From Caulochytrium protostelioides (lineage: Eukaryota > Chytridiomycota > Caulochytriomycetes > Caulochytriales > Caulochytriaceae), in NCBI GenBank assembly GCA_003615045.1, contig ML014226.1:1-60444 (forward strand): a DNA stretch of 60,444 bases. Reading direction: 5' to 3'. A program made the translations under genes and the position numbers. Positions 30,275 to 43,800 of the stretch are shown piece after piece. The notes beneath the pieces are model-generated. The model searched no databases. It was given only the letters and a program-made list of their open reading frames with translations, and was not told the origin of the DNA. Every line of letters begins with the position of its first letter. Within the stretch, counting starts at the first letter, position 1.

Positions 30275-31862
30275 GATGAGGCGATTGCGATGCGACGGAG
30301 GATTAAAGGGATGAATGGAATTCTTGGCTCGTCGTGGATAGGAAAAAATTAACCAATCGAAGGGACCGGGGGATTTAGGCCGTCGCTCGGATCGATAGGT
30401 CCTGAGCAGCAACAGATGATGAGGCAGAAGAAGAAACGAGTTCGCTCTGACGGCGGGGATGACAACAAACGCGAATGCGGGTTGCGTCTCGTGGGTCGAG
30501 GAGCGAGTCGGCGGGTCGGCAGGGATGAAGGACGAGTAGCAATGAAATGAGGAGGTGGGCGGGTCGTTCACAGGGGCATCACATCACCAAGTGGATGCAG
30601 GGTCACGCATCCATACGCGTTGGGGAGAGGAGTGTGGGATACATGAAAGACTCGTCTGCTGGGGGATCCGTGGAAAGAAGCGAAGGTATGAAATGCGCGT
30701 ACGGCGGTCACAAGGAGCGACGCGGACATGAGTATACCAGTGTATGAGGCGGCGTTGGAGGAGATGATCCCGAGGGGCTCTACGGTATGACCTCGAAGGC
30801 GCAGCCTCCGTCGTGGACCCAGGGCGATAATGCCGATGCGCCTTCGCTCGCCATCCTATAGCGGCTTCTTTATGGAGGGTTGCGGCGATACGAGCGATGG
30901 GCTATTGTTCGCCACCCTCGCTGCTCCAGAACTGCAATTCCCGGGGGCGATCCGTTTCGCTATGCGTCACGGTCGCAATCCGTGTCCAAGCCAAAACGCG
31001 AGCGACCGCTTTCCTTGGCTTCAGGGCGCCCTACCGCATTCGCTGCAGCGCTGTCCTGACGGCAGATCCCATGGAGCACGCGAGGCGTGAGTGCACCAAG
31101 TGCGCAGAGGCCCCCCGATCGGCCGCACCCGCAGGAAAGCATGGCTTCCGCAAGCAGCGACATGTTTTTTCATTAGGCAGCCGCCTCGCCTGTGCCTCAT
31201 GGAATTACTTTAAGAATCCAGGACTGAGGCCAAGGCCTCGCCGCGCTTGTCGCGCCATCGCCGTATGGAAAACGTACCGAACGGCAGCCAGGCACTGCTC
31301 GTGCCCGTCTTTGGCATCGCGCCGACTGCCGCCTGCCGCCACGACTGCCGCTGGTCGGTTCCACGCGTTTATGGGGACGACGAAACGGCCGTCGAAACCG
31401 ATGAGGGACCCGCATCGGAGCCTGAGCGAGTAGTGACGCCGAAAAATGCCGCCGGCGACGATGTTTCATGTCGCATCAAACTTGCGGTTGCAGATTTGCT
31501 GCCGGCGCATCGACTGCCATGAGCCCCCGACCGATGTGGCATGCCGCACCTCTTTCCTTCGGCCATGCCATAGTCCGTCGCTTACCATGTCATGCCGATC
31601 TCCGTTTTTATTGATTTTTTTCTTGAGAGGGCGCCAGGGGGCGGCGTTCTGAGAAAGCAGACCGCGCGGACAATGGGCTTTCAAGGGTCAAGCCCACCGT
31701 GCCGTCGCTGACGGCAAGCGGCAGGCAACGCTCGCCCGATCTTCCGACGACGACGACAGCGACAGCGACAACGCCTACCATGTCACACTGCCCCCCATGA
31801 CCCAATAGCGACGGAGTCGTCTCATTGATCGTTATACAGTACATCGAGCGAAGGGACGGTCA
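30275..31862. other. 1.6-kb intergenic region 3' of the dynein gene
   Basis: Lies between the start of the hypothetical gene and the dynein stop. CCAAT near 30352 could serve the minus-strand hypothetical gene. A 178-residue plus-strand frame (30897-31433) begins with ATG but shows no similarity. Nothing else could be supported. Confidence 0.4.
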
Positions 31863-34800
31863 TCAGTCGAGGTTCAGCAGCAGGCAGACGCCCTGCAGGA
31901 CCCAGAGCCCCGGATGCATACTGGTGACGAGGTCCGCATCCATCACGTAGCCGACGCCGGCGGCATTGCGCCGCAGCGGGGTCGTATACACGGGCGTGCG
32001 GAACGTGTTGGTCAGCTTAAGGCGGTGCGTCTCGACCGGCGTTATCTTCATGATCGGCAGCGGCTGGGTCAGGCTTTCACCGGGCGCAACCGCCGACAGG
32101 GTGCCTTCCTCACGGTCCCACCGGGCGCCTTCCAGATAGAGCCCCGATACGTAGCACCCGCCGGAACTCGGACGCTCGGAGATCTCCTGAGGGTCCGTAT
32201 ACTCAGTGACCGTCGTCGTGAGCGTCGAGTTTTCCAGAGACCACTTGTTGCGACGACACGTGGTCTGCACGACGGCGGTCAGGTACGCTTCCGGGATATG
32301 GAGGCCGGCCATCCACACGACGTGGGGCTCTCCGTGCTGGATCCACGCGCTGTACTGGAGATGGCGGCGCTCGAAGTGGACGATCCACGACCCAAGACTC
32401 ATGGCGGTCTGCGGCGCGAGCGACCGCCACGATGCGGGGATGGCGCCGTTCAGCAGACCCTGCGCAAGCTCATCCAGCTGCCGCGTCATGCCGATCTCGC
32501 CGACGAGCGCCCGCTGCAGGTTGCGCAGTGACCTGCTCATCCCGCTCACCAGCGCGTTCCACCGCTCCAGCTCCTGCGAGAGGTACACTTGCACGGGCGT
32601 TGGCGGCTGGGTGAACGTCTTGGAGACGCGAAGCAGATCGAACGGCGGCGGAATCTTGGCCTGAATTTCCTTGGCCAGCGTCATGAGCATGTCGTCGCGA
32701 CGGTTCGCCGGCGCGGGGGCACTCGCTGCGGCAGCAACAGCCGCGGTAGCGCCGGCCGTAGCGCTGTCCGTGCTCGGCTTCGCATTCGCCGATGCACCGT
32801 TCGCTGCAGTGGGGGCGATCACTGCGGCAGCGGGCGCCGGGGCCGGAGCCGGGGCGGCGGGCGCAGTCGTGGCTTGGGGCTGCAGGGTCAGCATCTGGTT
32901 CCAGATCTGCTTGACCGTGGTCGATTGATACTGGATCTCGGCATCGGGATGGAGGCCGAGCACGTCGGGTGACGAGGTAAGCGGCAGCCCGTCGATGTAG
33001 ATCATGAAATCGGCTTTCGTGTGCGCGTTCGGGATCTTGTACGCGATTTCCTCCGTGACGCTGCCACTCGCATCCGTCACGGCACGCTGGTGGAACCGGA
33101 AGGGCTGGAAAGTGTCAAAGAGGAAATCGCCGAGGTACTCGTCCAGATAAGTCATAAGCGTGCGGCGGTCGTAGTCGTCGGTCACGCGGCCGCCGTAGAT
33201 GGTCTCACCGATCAGGTAGCGCAGGGTCGGCCACGGCACTTCCGTCTCATCCAGGCTCGCTGCGGCTGCGCCCGCGCCCGCGCCCTGGCTGCGGCGCAGG
33301 TAGCCTTGGAGCATGATGAGACTGGTGCGGAAGTCGGACTCGTTGAAGTCATAACTGACGTTCCATCCCGGTTTGCCATACTTGCGGCGTTCTTGCACAA
33401 CGGCGTGGAAGAAGGCGAGCACGTACACCAGGGCCGGGAAAGCCGGGTGAATCTGGATCGTCTCTTGACTCGCTGCGCTGGCGGGGCTGTCACCGACCAC
33501 AGGGCTGCCGATGGCGCCGCTCGGGCCAAAAATGTCGTCGGGTAGATGGCTGAAGGTCGAGCGCAGGTTCAGTTTGAGGCTGTTGGGCGGCTCAGTGACG
33601 ACCTTTAGCGAACGCTGGAGGATGCCGATCGGGAAGTCAGGTGACGCTTCGGTGGTGATCCAGAGCCGGAAATCGCGATGGGGCTTGTCAAGCGACTTGA
33701 GGGCCTTCTCGAGCTGCTTCAGCCATGCGATGAGCAGATGGCAGTTCTGCAGCATGAGCCATTGGCCGCGCGCCGCGGCTGTCTCAAGCATCTGCAAAGC
33801 GATCGGACCCTGGCCTTGGCCGAGCGACATGCACTTCAGCTTGGCGGCATTGCCCGTCGACTCCGCCAGCTTCTGGAGATCTGTGAGCGGGTCCGCGCCA
33901 GGTGACAGAATAAAGATGACGGGCGTCGTGGGCGTGCTCTGCTCGTAGATGGTGCCAAAGTTCATGACCGGCGGCGTGACGAATTTCTCCCCGAGCCGGC
34001 CGATCACAAAGTTGAGCAGGCCCTGGTAGACGCGGTCGGTGCGGAAGCACCGCATCAGGCAGAGCTTCTGCAGCGCCGTCGCTTCAGGCGTCTCGCTCGA
34101 GGGCGCGTGCAGAAGCGGCAGCGGACTCGCTTCGGGTGCTTCGCTGCGGACCCAGTCGAGCCACGCCTCAGAGCGCGTGCGCAGATCATACGGGATGTCG
34201 CGGAACGCGGGAATGAGCTGGCAACACTTGAGCAGGTCCTTGTACTGACTGTCCTGCAGCCATGGCGGCGCGATGCGGTCGGGTTTGATGGCTTTCGTCT
34301 TAGCCTTGTCCTTCGCTGCGCCTGGCGTATCAGCCTTTGACGCCTCGGTCTTGGGCGCCTCGGAGGCCGAAATAGAGATGTCACCCTTGAGGAAAAAGTC
34401 AAGCTCCTCGTGGTTCAGATGGCCCTCGGCTTCCATCAACTTCAACGCGAGGTGCGAGGAGAAAGTGAGTTTGTGGCGCTCAAACAGCCCGATACACGTG
34501 TACGTATACGTGGCATACTTGAGCGTTTCCATGATCTTTTGCAGGCGTTTCTGCAGGTTCGGGTCCGGTCGGGCGCGGTCCAAACTGTTCGAAAACACAT
34601 CCAGGAACGCCGACAGCGCGTACTCGTACATCGGATTGATGTTGACCAGACTCGACATGACAAAGTAGAGCACGCTGCCGACCTCAGCCACGGGACGGTA
34701 GGCGGACCGCGAATTCTCGACTTCCTTGGAGGTCTCGGAAGCGAGCACAAGCTTGTTGGCGATCTCGGACGCCTTGGTCTTTGTTTCTTCGAGTGTGCTG

Positions 34801-37800
34801 ATGAGTTCAGCGTTGTCGAGCATGAGGCCCGTACTGTTGGCCAATTCGCGCAGCAGCAGGTCTTCAAACTGCTTGAGCAACGCCTTGTTCTCGCTCACTT
34901 CATTGACCAGCTTTTCGCGCAGCTCTTCGAGCTCCTTGCGTTCATGGGATACGGTCACGTTCAGCAGCTGGTCGGCCAGACCCTTCTGGGTGACACTGTA
35001 GTTAATGATCATCGCGGAGCCAAAGACCTTTGGCGAGTACTGTGGGTTGGCGAGACGTGTGGTCAGATAGAGCCGGAAGTTAGGGTCGTAGTCGACCTCC
35101 TTGTCGCCTAGGATGATGAAGCGGCGCCCACCCTGGTTGCGGATGTTCTTTTCCAGCAGGCCATCGATCACGGGGTCGATGTACTCGTCGACATCCTCAA
35201 AGAGGAAGGGCAGACCATACGTGATCGCGAGCTCCAGCTGCTTGAGGAAGTCGCTTTCGTGGAAGGTCGCGACCTTGAGACCGTTCGGGCCCTCGCGCTT
35301 CTTGATCCAGTTGAGGGCCTGCTGCTGCGGATCGATACACAGCGGGAACCGCGCAGCCTTCGTCGATAGAATCCCGTTCTGCGTCGAGAGCTCGTCGGCG
35401 GGCAGGCCCTCGGCGGTCCATTTAGAGATCTCGACATCGGTCACGAGCAGCGCTTCCACGCGGAAATGCACGGTCACGGGGATCTCGCGCTCTCGCACAT
35501 CGGCGAGCCACTTGCCATAGATGAGTTCGCTACGGAATTCCCAGTTGAAGGCGCCCGCGTAGCTCAGGAACCCGGCTGTCAGCAGGCAGTCGCCGAGCAG
35601 GTCGACGTGCTGTTCCTTGAGCTTCGCGAGCTCCGCCGACCAGCGCTTCTGCTCCGAGGAGAGGCCGCTGACAAGCTTGTCGGCCGCGATCAAGCGGCGC
35701 TCCATGAGCGCCGCCATGTTCTTGAGCTCTAGCTGCTCCGTCTTGGCAGTCTCAAACTGACGCTGCAAGCTGCCGAGGTCACGGTTAAGGACGGTGAGCT
35801 GCGCCACAATGTCCGAGTACTCCTCCTGCGAGTGGGCGAGATTCTTCTCGAGCGTCGCGACGGCGGCCCGCTTCGGCGCGATCAGCCGCGCGACGCCGCA
35901 GTAGCCCATCACGGCGAGCACAAACGTCAGCAGCCCGGCACCTGCTGATGAGATCTCTCGCATGCGGTCCATCGTGACATCCATCTCCTTGACAATGGCC
36001 TTCACCTGTTTCACCTGCGCTGACGAGATGTTGTCGACGTCCAGCGCGGACAGCGACGCCTTGAAGCCGGTGTCGGACATCATGCCCTTCGCGCTCTTCC
36101 ACGAGACGTCACGGATGTTCTTGAGGACGCAGATGCACTCGCAAACCTTCTGAACTTCGCGCGGCGGCTTAGCGAACGAACGGATCTCAGTGATCTCGGA
36201 GCTGGACAGATTGTTCAGCGCGATGCGGGCCTGCTCCAGCGCTGGGAGCGCTTCGGCCAGCGCGGCTTCGGCTTCGGCCTTGTCTAGTGTGATCTGGGCG
36301 TTCTGCGACTCGAGCTCCGCGCTCTTCTTTTCCGCCAGCGTTTTTTTCTCTTCGGCTTCCGCCGTCGAGGCCGTAATGACCGTCAGGAGCTGCTCGCACG
36401 CGAGCGTCTTTTCCTTGACGGCGACGTTCTGCTCGGCCAGCTGGGCATTCAGAACGACCAGTTGCTCGCTGGACTCCTGCAGCTTCTGCAGACCGCTGTC
36501 AAGGCGCGTGCACTGCTTGCGGTTCTGCTCGCGTTTCTCGGCAAGGAGACTGTTGTAAGTGCTGATGTAGTCCAGGTAGTTCTTGGGCGTCACGTAGTTG
36601 TAGCGGCGGTAAACTTCGAGATACTGTCGGCTCGCATGCTCGACCGTGCCATGTGTGAGGACCATGTGCTGGACCACGGCGCTGCGGTACTCCTGCGGGA
36701 CGGCCGACGTCAAGTATGCTTGGGCCACTGAGATCAAGGCCTGCTCGGGCCACGGCGTGAACCAATCAATGACCGTGTTGTTCACCAATCCGGGGAAGTT
36801 ACGGCAGCGCTCACGCAGCTTGTCGCCCTGGGGACTCATGCAGAGCACGAGATGCATGTGGTCGGCACACTTGTTGGCGTAGTAGTTCCAGATGGCCTCC
36901 TTGGTAGTGTCTAAGCCACGCTGCTGGCACTCGTCACGGAACTGGTTGATGATGCCCTCGCGCTCATCGTCCTCGTAGATCGACGACACCATGCCCGTGG
37001 TGAGCATCGTGTTGATAGACTCGAGGAAGCTTTCTTGGACGACGTGGGCATCGGTGAACATGAAGACCGTGGTGATGCCCTGGCTGACCTGGGCATACAG
37101 GGCCTTGAGCGACTCCTTAAAGCTGGCCTCGTTGAATCCGCGCGTTAACGCGAGTTCGTATACGTGGCAGCCCGCGGTGAAAGCCGCCAAGCGCGTCAGG
37201 CTCTGCTTGCCCGACCCGCCGACTCCGACGAGGAGGGCGTTGCCGCGCCTTAGTCGGAGCACGCGGTGGATGCGCATCAGATGGTCCAGCGCGTTGTCGA
37301 AGAGCACAAGCGTCGAGCGCAGACCCGGATTTCGGTCGTTATACTCCTCAATGATCTCGCGGAAGATGGCACGGACGGCCTCGTAATCCAGCAGATCCTC
37401 GACCTGGCGCGCGCCTTCTTCGTGGATTGCGTTGCGGAAGTCGCCAAACAAACTCGGGTTACGCGTGATTGCTTCTTCCTCGTTCGCCTGGAAGTGGTCG
37501 AGCACAACGCGATTGATTTGCTTCTCGAGCCAGACCTGCTCGCTGCTCTCGGTGAGACGGTCGCTGAAAACGCGCAGCATCTGGTCGCGCCACAACCGGG
37601 CGAGATGGGCACCTTCCGTAAAGATGTCCGGGGTCGCCGTCAACAGACCCTCGTACACGCGCGAAATGTCGCGGAGGTTGAAGATGTAGTGGAACTTGTT
37701 TGGTGTGGGCTTCAACGTGTCAAGGACCTGGTTGTATATCTTGAGCGTCATCGTCGTCAGCTTCGACGCGCAGTCCTGGACACTTGCCGAGAAGATAGAC

Positions 37801-40800
37801 GTGTGTCCCAGCAAGATCTGTGAGAAGATGGACTCGAGGGACTCGCCTGTCGGGATGCCGACGTAGAACAGATTAAAGAGCGACATGACTCGCGGATCGA
37901 CTTCGTTGCGGCCGCCGCCGGGAGAGCCCATCGAGCCAAGGACCTGGATGTCCTTGAGGGTTTTCCAGTTGAGATCTTTGCCTCGGTCATACGTGCCGCC
38001 GCGGTCCATGAACAACTTCAGCAGCGCGATGGGCTGCTGCGTACCGTACGTATCAACCAGCGGCATATTCATGTCATCAAGGAACATAACTAGCCGCTTT
38101 CCCGCGGGCGGGCCATACGTGTCCTTGGTGCGCTTCTCGACCTGCGACTCCATCACGCGCTGCAAATCCGAGCTGCTCGTGCGCGACGAGAAGCTCATCT
38201 CGAGCAGGGCGTATTTCTCGCGCGGCAGATGCCCGAGGAAGTCCTTGATTGACACCGTTTTGGAGGTCCCCACGTTGCCGATCAGCATCACCGGTGAGCG
38301 CAGCGACTTCACGAGTTTTTCCATCCACCACTGGTGGCGGTAGGTATCACGGGTCGGCACCAGGATCTGGCGGTAGGGCACGTTGCGGCTGTGCTTGTAC
38401 TCGGGCACGTAGTGCGACCAGTTGACCCACTGCGTCTGGGCCGGGTCGCATTGGAAGTCAAACAGGCTCTGGTCGTTGCCCGGGAGCGAGCCCAGCATGA
38501 AGGGTCCCTTGGCGCTGTGCACCAATGGCAGGCCCGAAAGCTTTTTGACGAACACCGAGAATTTCATACGCTCACCATCGAGCAAGGTCGCGCCATAGGA
38601 CCAGGTGAGAGCGTGAATAAACAAGCCTTCTGCCACTGGATCGGCGATGGCGGTCTTGGCGTCTTCGGGAAGCGCTACCAGGAGGGCCTCCAGCGTGCGG
38701 CAGAGTTGCATGGTCAGCTGGAGCCGGGTGACAGGCACGACTTTGCGGGGCACGGGACCAATGTCGCCTTCGTAGATGCCCTCCATCAGATAGTCCACGA
38801 GCGGAGGGCAGAACTTGTTGAAGAGGCGGGTAAAGGTCTCGCCGTCCTTCGGGTTGGGCCGCAGGCGGATCCACCGCTGGAAATAGGGCACGTGGCCCAG
38901 GTTCTTCGGGTCCATGTAGACCATTCCACAACGGGACACGGTCGCTGGACTCGCGTACTGGAGGTCGCCGACCTCAAAGAGCAGCGCCACGTGCTTCTGC
39001 AGACGGATGCGCTCGCCGTTCGCGAGCGTCAGAAGTCGGTTGTCGTCCATGACCGAGTTCATGTTCTCGACCCACACCGCATCGACATCGCCGTCAAACA
39101 CAATGTAGCGGCGCTCGTTCTGGTTGCGCTTCTCCAGCGGCTTGTTAACGTCGCGGAATATGTTGCTCAGCAGGCCGTCAGTCCAGTCGCGAGTCATGGG
39201 GTCCAGCACGCCGTACAGTTCCGCCACGGGCACGGCCTTCGGGTTGAGTGTGTACAGCCGCGTCGGGTGGCCGCTCCGAGTCTGTGCCTTGGCGAGCGTG
39301 TCGATCACGACGGACTTGCCGCCGCCGGTGGGACCCACGACCATAGTTGTGTGCCGCGTCATCATCGTCTCGTACAGTTGGATGACCTTGCCGACCTGCT
39401 CTTCGACGTGGACATAGCCGTCTTCCTCGAGCACCTTCTGGACCACATCCTCGAAGTCCGGGTAGTGCACCGTCGGGCAGTCCAGCCCGGGGAAGAGGTC
39501 ACGAACAAGCCCGAGGAAGAGGGGCACATCATCAAAAACAAACTTGGGCAGGTTCATGTCGCGCAGCGCGCGCATCAGCACGACATCCTCCGGTAGATCC
39601 GCCGCCGCGCGCTTGAGACTCCCGGCCATCACCAGCACCGACTTGAGCGCACGCAGGCCAAAATCATAGTGGTTCTGCTTAGACAGCTGGCCGCGGGCCA
39701 AGCGATACAGCGTCACCATCTTCTTCGCCAGAAGTTTAGCCATCGTGAACCCTTCTGAAAACAGCATGATCTCGCAGATCAGCTCGAGATCGGGGACCGT
39801 CATGACGACGGGGCGGAAGAGGGCCTTCAGGTTATCCGGCAGCTCGGTGCGCCCCGCATAACCCGGGTTCATGGTGATAAAGATGCCTGTTTTGCGGTCG
39901 AGCTTGATATCGTGACCTTCAAAGACGAACCGCGCGTTCGGACCCGTGTTGGCCATCATTGCATTTTGGATCGTTTTGATCTGAGCTGAAACGACCGACA
40001 ACACGGCCAGGTCGATGCGGTTGAACTCATCGAAGCAGCCCCAGGCGCCGGTCTGCACGAGGCCCGACAGGATCTGGCCGAGGGCTTGGTAGTCCATGCC
40101 CTCGCCGCAGTTGGTAACAAGGCAGAGCAGGCCCATGGCCTTGGCCAAGTCCTTGACAGTCTCGGTCTTACCGGTGCCCGCGGGGCCTGCCGGCGCGCCG
40201 CCCAGATGGTACGAGACGGCTTGCGTCAGTGTCAGGTAGCACCGATCCGTGAGGGGTGTGATGACGAGACGGCCGTTGAGACCCATGTACTCGTAGCCAT
40301 AGTCAAAGACGCCCTTGGTCTGATGCACCTTGAGGTGGTCCTCTGCGGCGTCCCAGTAGAAGCGGAGCTGGCTGGACCAGTCGAACTCGGACGCATCGGT
40401 GACCGACTGGCGGACGAAGCGGTCGATAATGTCGCGGGCATGGACGTCGATAATGATCTGGGTGTTGATCTTGTTGCGCTCGTTGGCGGTGAGGTCGCCG
40501 CGGACCCACATCACGAGCTCCTCGAGCTGCCCGATGCACTGGCGGAGATAGTCCTTCATGGCGAGCTTGTCGCCACGCTTGATCTTGGCGAACACGTCCT
40601 CGACCTGCCACGTCCACCAGACCTGCGAGGCCGCGAGCGAGGCGTTGCCCGTATACGTGTTCATCCATTCGCGGCGCTCCATGTCGGTGTAGTGCCAGAT
40701 GGCTTCCTTGTGGATTGTACGGTGTGACTTCTTCATTTCCTGCTCGACGACCGTCATCCAGTCTTCGACGCGGCCTTCCGCGAGGACGAGCTGGCGGAAT

Positions 40801-43800
40801 GGCAGCACTTCGCCTTCGGCGGAAGTCATGCCCGAGATTTGGCGGTCGTTCTTAAAGATAAGACGCGAGACGTTGTCGAACATCTTGATAATGTCGTCCT
40901 GAATGTGTTTCGGGTTCTGGCTTCCGAGAATCGCAAGCAGCTCTTCGTCGCTAATGAAAAAGAAGCGACTGAATGCGTTGCGCTTGCTTTGCAAATAGTC
41001 CGACAGACTCTTTTGGCAGGACTCGAGCTCGTTCGACAGCGTCTGCAGCATTGGCAGCAGGCCTTCCACGCGGCACGCTGCCAGAACGAGCGGCTGCTTG
41101 AGCGTATCAGCCATCAATTTGGTGAAGGTCTTGTCAATGAGATCGAACTTTTTGGCTTCCTCGGGCAGCTGCAGCCGGATATCCCCCGACCCCACAAAGA
41201 TGGACTCGAGGTAGATCCACTTGCGCTGGACGCTGACCCAGCACGTCAGGACTTCCTCCATCAGCGAAAGCGATTGCTCCCAGGCGCGCACTTGGTCGGA
41301 AAAGGCGGCGACGAACCGCGACGCCGTCATGGACTGCAGGTTCATCGCCTGATCGTCCAGTCGCTGCAACAGCTCGTCTAACGGGCCCAGCAAGTAGCCA
41401 CGATCGGTCGTACCCTTCTGGTACTTCACGAGGGGCAGCTTCTCGTTGCGCCACGTGGTCTCAACGTCTTTGAGGCTGTTTTCGATCGAGAGCTCCTTCA
41501 CGGCTCCGCCAATGATCTCGCCAACGGCCGTGGTATGGAGGTCCAAATGGAGCTCAAATAGCTGGCCGAGCGTCATGCGGTCTGGATCCGCAATCACTGG
41601 GACGTGGTGGGGCTTGCCGTCGTCGCCCTCGCGCGGCTGCGCCGCCAGCACGAAAAGTTGCTCCCAGTGTCGCGGGCGGATTGCTTCGTTGCGCAGATCT
41701 GTCAGCAGCGGGATCGAATTCTTGAATGCGAGAATCTGTTCCGCGATACTGACGTAGGGCGCGAGCTCTTTGAGGTGCTGCGGCATGCGGCGCACGCGCG
41801 TCGAGAAGCCGTCCATGATGCTCGTCAGCGCGACGACGTCCACGTCGCTCCATAGCGTCTGCTGCCAGTCCTGGAGCTGCTGCTGAACGTCGGTCGCGAG
41901 GCGGAAGATCAGCTCGAGGTCCTTGACCGTCTGGTCGATCTGGCCCGTCAGCGAGAAATCCGACAAGGCCATATCAAAGAGCTTTTCGGCATGCAACAAA
42001 TCAGTTTTCCGCGCGAGGAACTGGTCGACCGTCTCGCGCAAGACTTTCATCGTGTCGATATCCTGCGCGAGGTCTTGGCCGAGCGTGGCAATCTGGTCCT
42101 GCATCTCGCGCTGAAACGCTTTCAGCTCGGCCTTGAAGTCCTTCACTTGCTCGCGCGTATTGCTGCTGAACTTCTCCTTCGTGGAAGCGACGGTGTCCTG
42201 AAGATTGCTCGAGCGCTGCAGCAGCGCCTCCCATGCCGCGGGCAGTGCCGCGCCGCGGGATTCGACCTCGGGTTCCACGTGCACATTGTACGCCTTGACG
42301 GTGCGATGGCCTTCGGCCACGTCGATAAAGGCGCGCTCCATCGGCTCCGTCTCGGCATGGATCTCGGCAATCACCTGGAAGATGAACATCAGGTCCTCCA
42401 GGGTGTCCGGACTGCGCTCGAGCTGCTCGTTGAAGGCGGCGATCTTGGCCTGGAGGTCATCGATCTGTGCCGCGATACGGTCCATCAGGTGGTGGCCGAT
42501 CGAGTCGATCCAGTTCTGGGCCTCCTTCTGGATCGCGTGCTGCAAGGGGCCGAGGTGAATGCGCAGGAAGCTGATGTCGCGGACCGAGGGGTGGCTGGCG
42601 ACGTCGCTTGCAAGCCGCGCATAGAAGGAAAGCTTGTCGTCGTAATCTACAACCTCGGGCCGCTTCTGCCCGAACTTCTCGAGACTGCTCAGCTTGTCGA
42701 TCTTCCATAGCGGACGGTACTTCTTCCACGAGTCGATCCAGCGGCTCACATCGGCAAACGTCTTGCTCACCGTCTGGTTGTACGTGGCGAGCGCTTGCAC
42801 AATGGTCGGGTTGGCGATCGTGTCGTTGTAGAAGCTGAATACGACCAGCTCCTCGTCGTCGCCCCCGACCAGCTGGGGCTCGGTCAGGATGCAGCTGCCA
42901 TGCTGCCAGCGGTGGAACTGCTTGGTCGCGTCCAGGAACGACCGCGCGATCTTGAGCAGCATGCGGTACATCTCATTCGACGAGGGGTTCGTCACGATCT
43001 CGGGCGCGGACAGCGACGCTGTGATCTCCAGCACGGGCTGGGGCGCGACAGCGTTTGCGCCCGCATTCGTCTTGCGCTGCTTAGCCGACTCGGCCGCCAG
43101 GCTCATGGTGGCCTCGAGCGCCGCCAGGTTGTTCATGACCATCATATTGAGCGCCGCAAAGATGCGGCGCTCCCAAAAGACATAATAGTCCTTGAGCACG
43201 GGCGAGCGGCCCGTGTTAGTACCCGCGACAAGGGACTCCATCTTCATGAGCAGCGGTCCGATACTGCGATACTTGCTAACCAGGTTCTCGAGGACCATCG
43301 TGCGGTGGCGATTGAATTCGTCAAAGAATGCGTGTGCGTCGCGCGGACCCGTAGCGGCGGCGGCGGCCAGCGGCGCATCGCCCGTGCCCGTGATCCGCTT
43401 GGTCGTCTCTATGCTTTTGGAGCGCGAGGCAGCGTTTGCACGCTTAAAGAGATGCGTGCGCGCGATCTGCTCGACAGTCTGCTGGATGGTCGACGAGTTC
43501 TTGCGGATCTGGTTCACCATCGACGAGAACTTGCCGATCTCGACCAAGCACCGTTTCGTGAACTCCTGAATGCCGAGTGAGTTCCAGTTCAGACGGGTCA
43601 CGCCCGGCTTGATGGTGCGCTTCAGTGCGGCAATGTGGCCTGCAAGGAGCTTCCGCTCGGAAGCCTCCAGGTTCGCGAGCACATCGTGGTACTGCGCCAG
43701 CATCTCTTCCAGGTTCTCGACAAGCACATAGAACTTTTCCTGCTGCAGCGCCAAGTTGAGCGCCGACTCAGGCACCGCGAACCCCATCGGCTCCAGGTAC

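Noticed and set aside
30897-31433. 178-residue plus frame
   Set aside because: Has an ATG but no recognisable domain, promoter or composition that separates it from chance.
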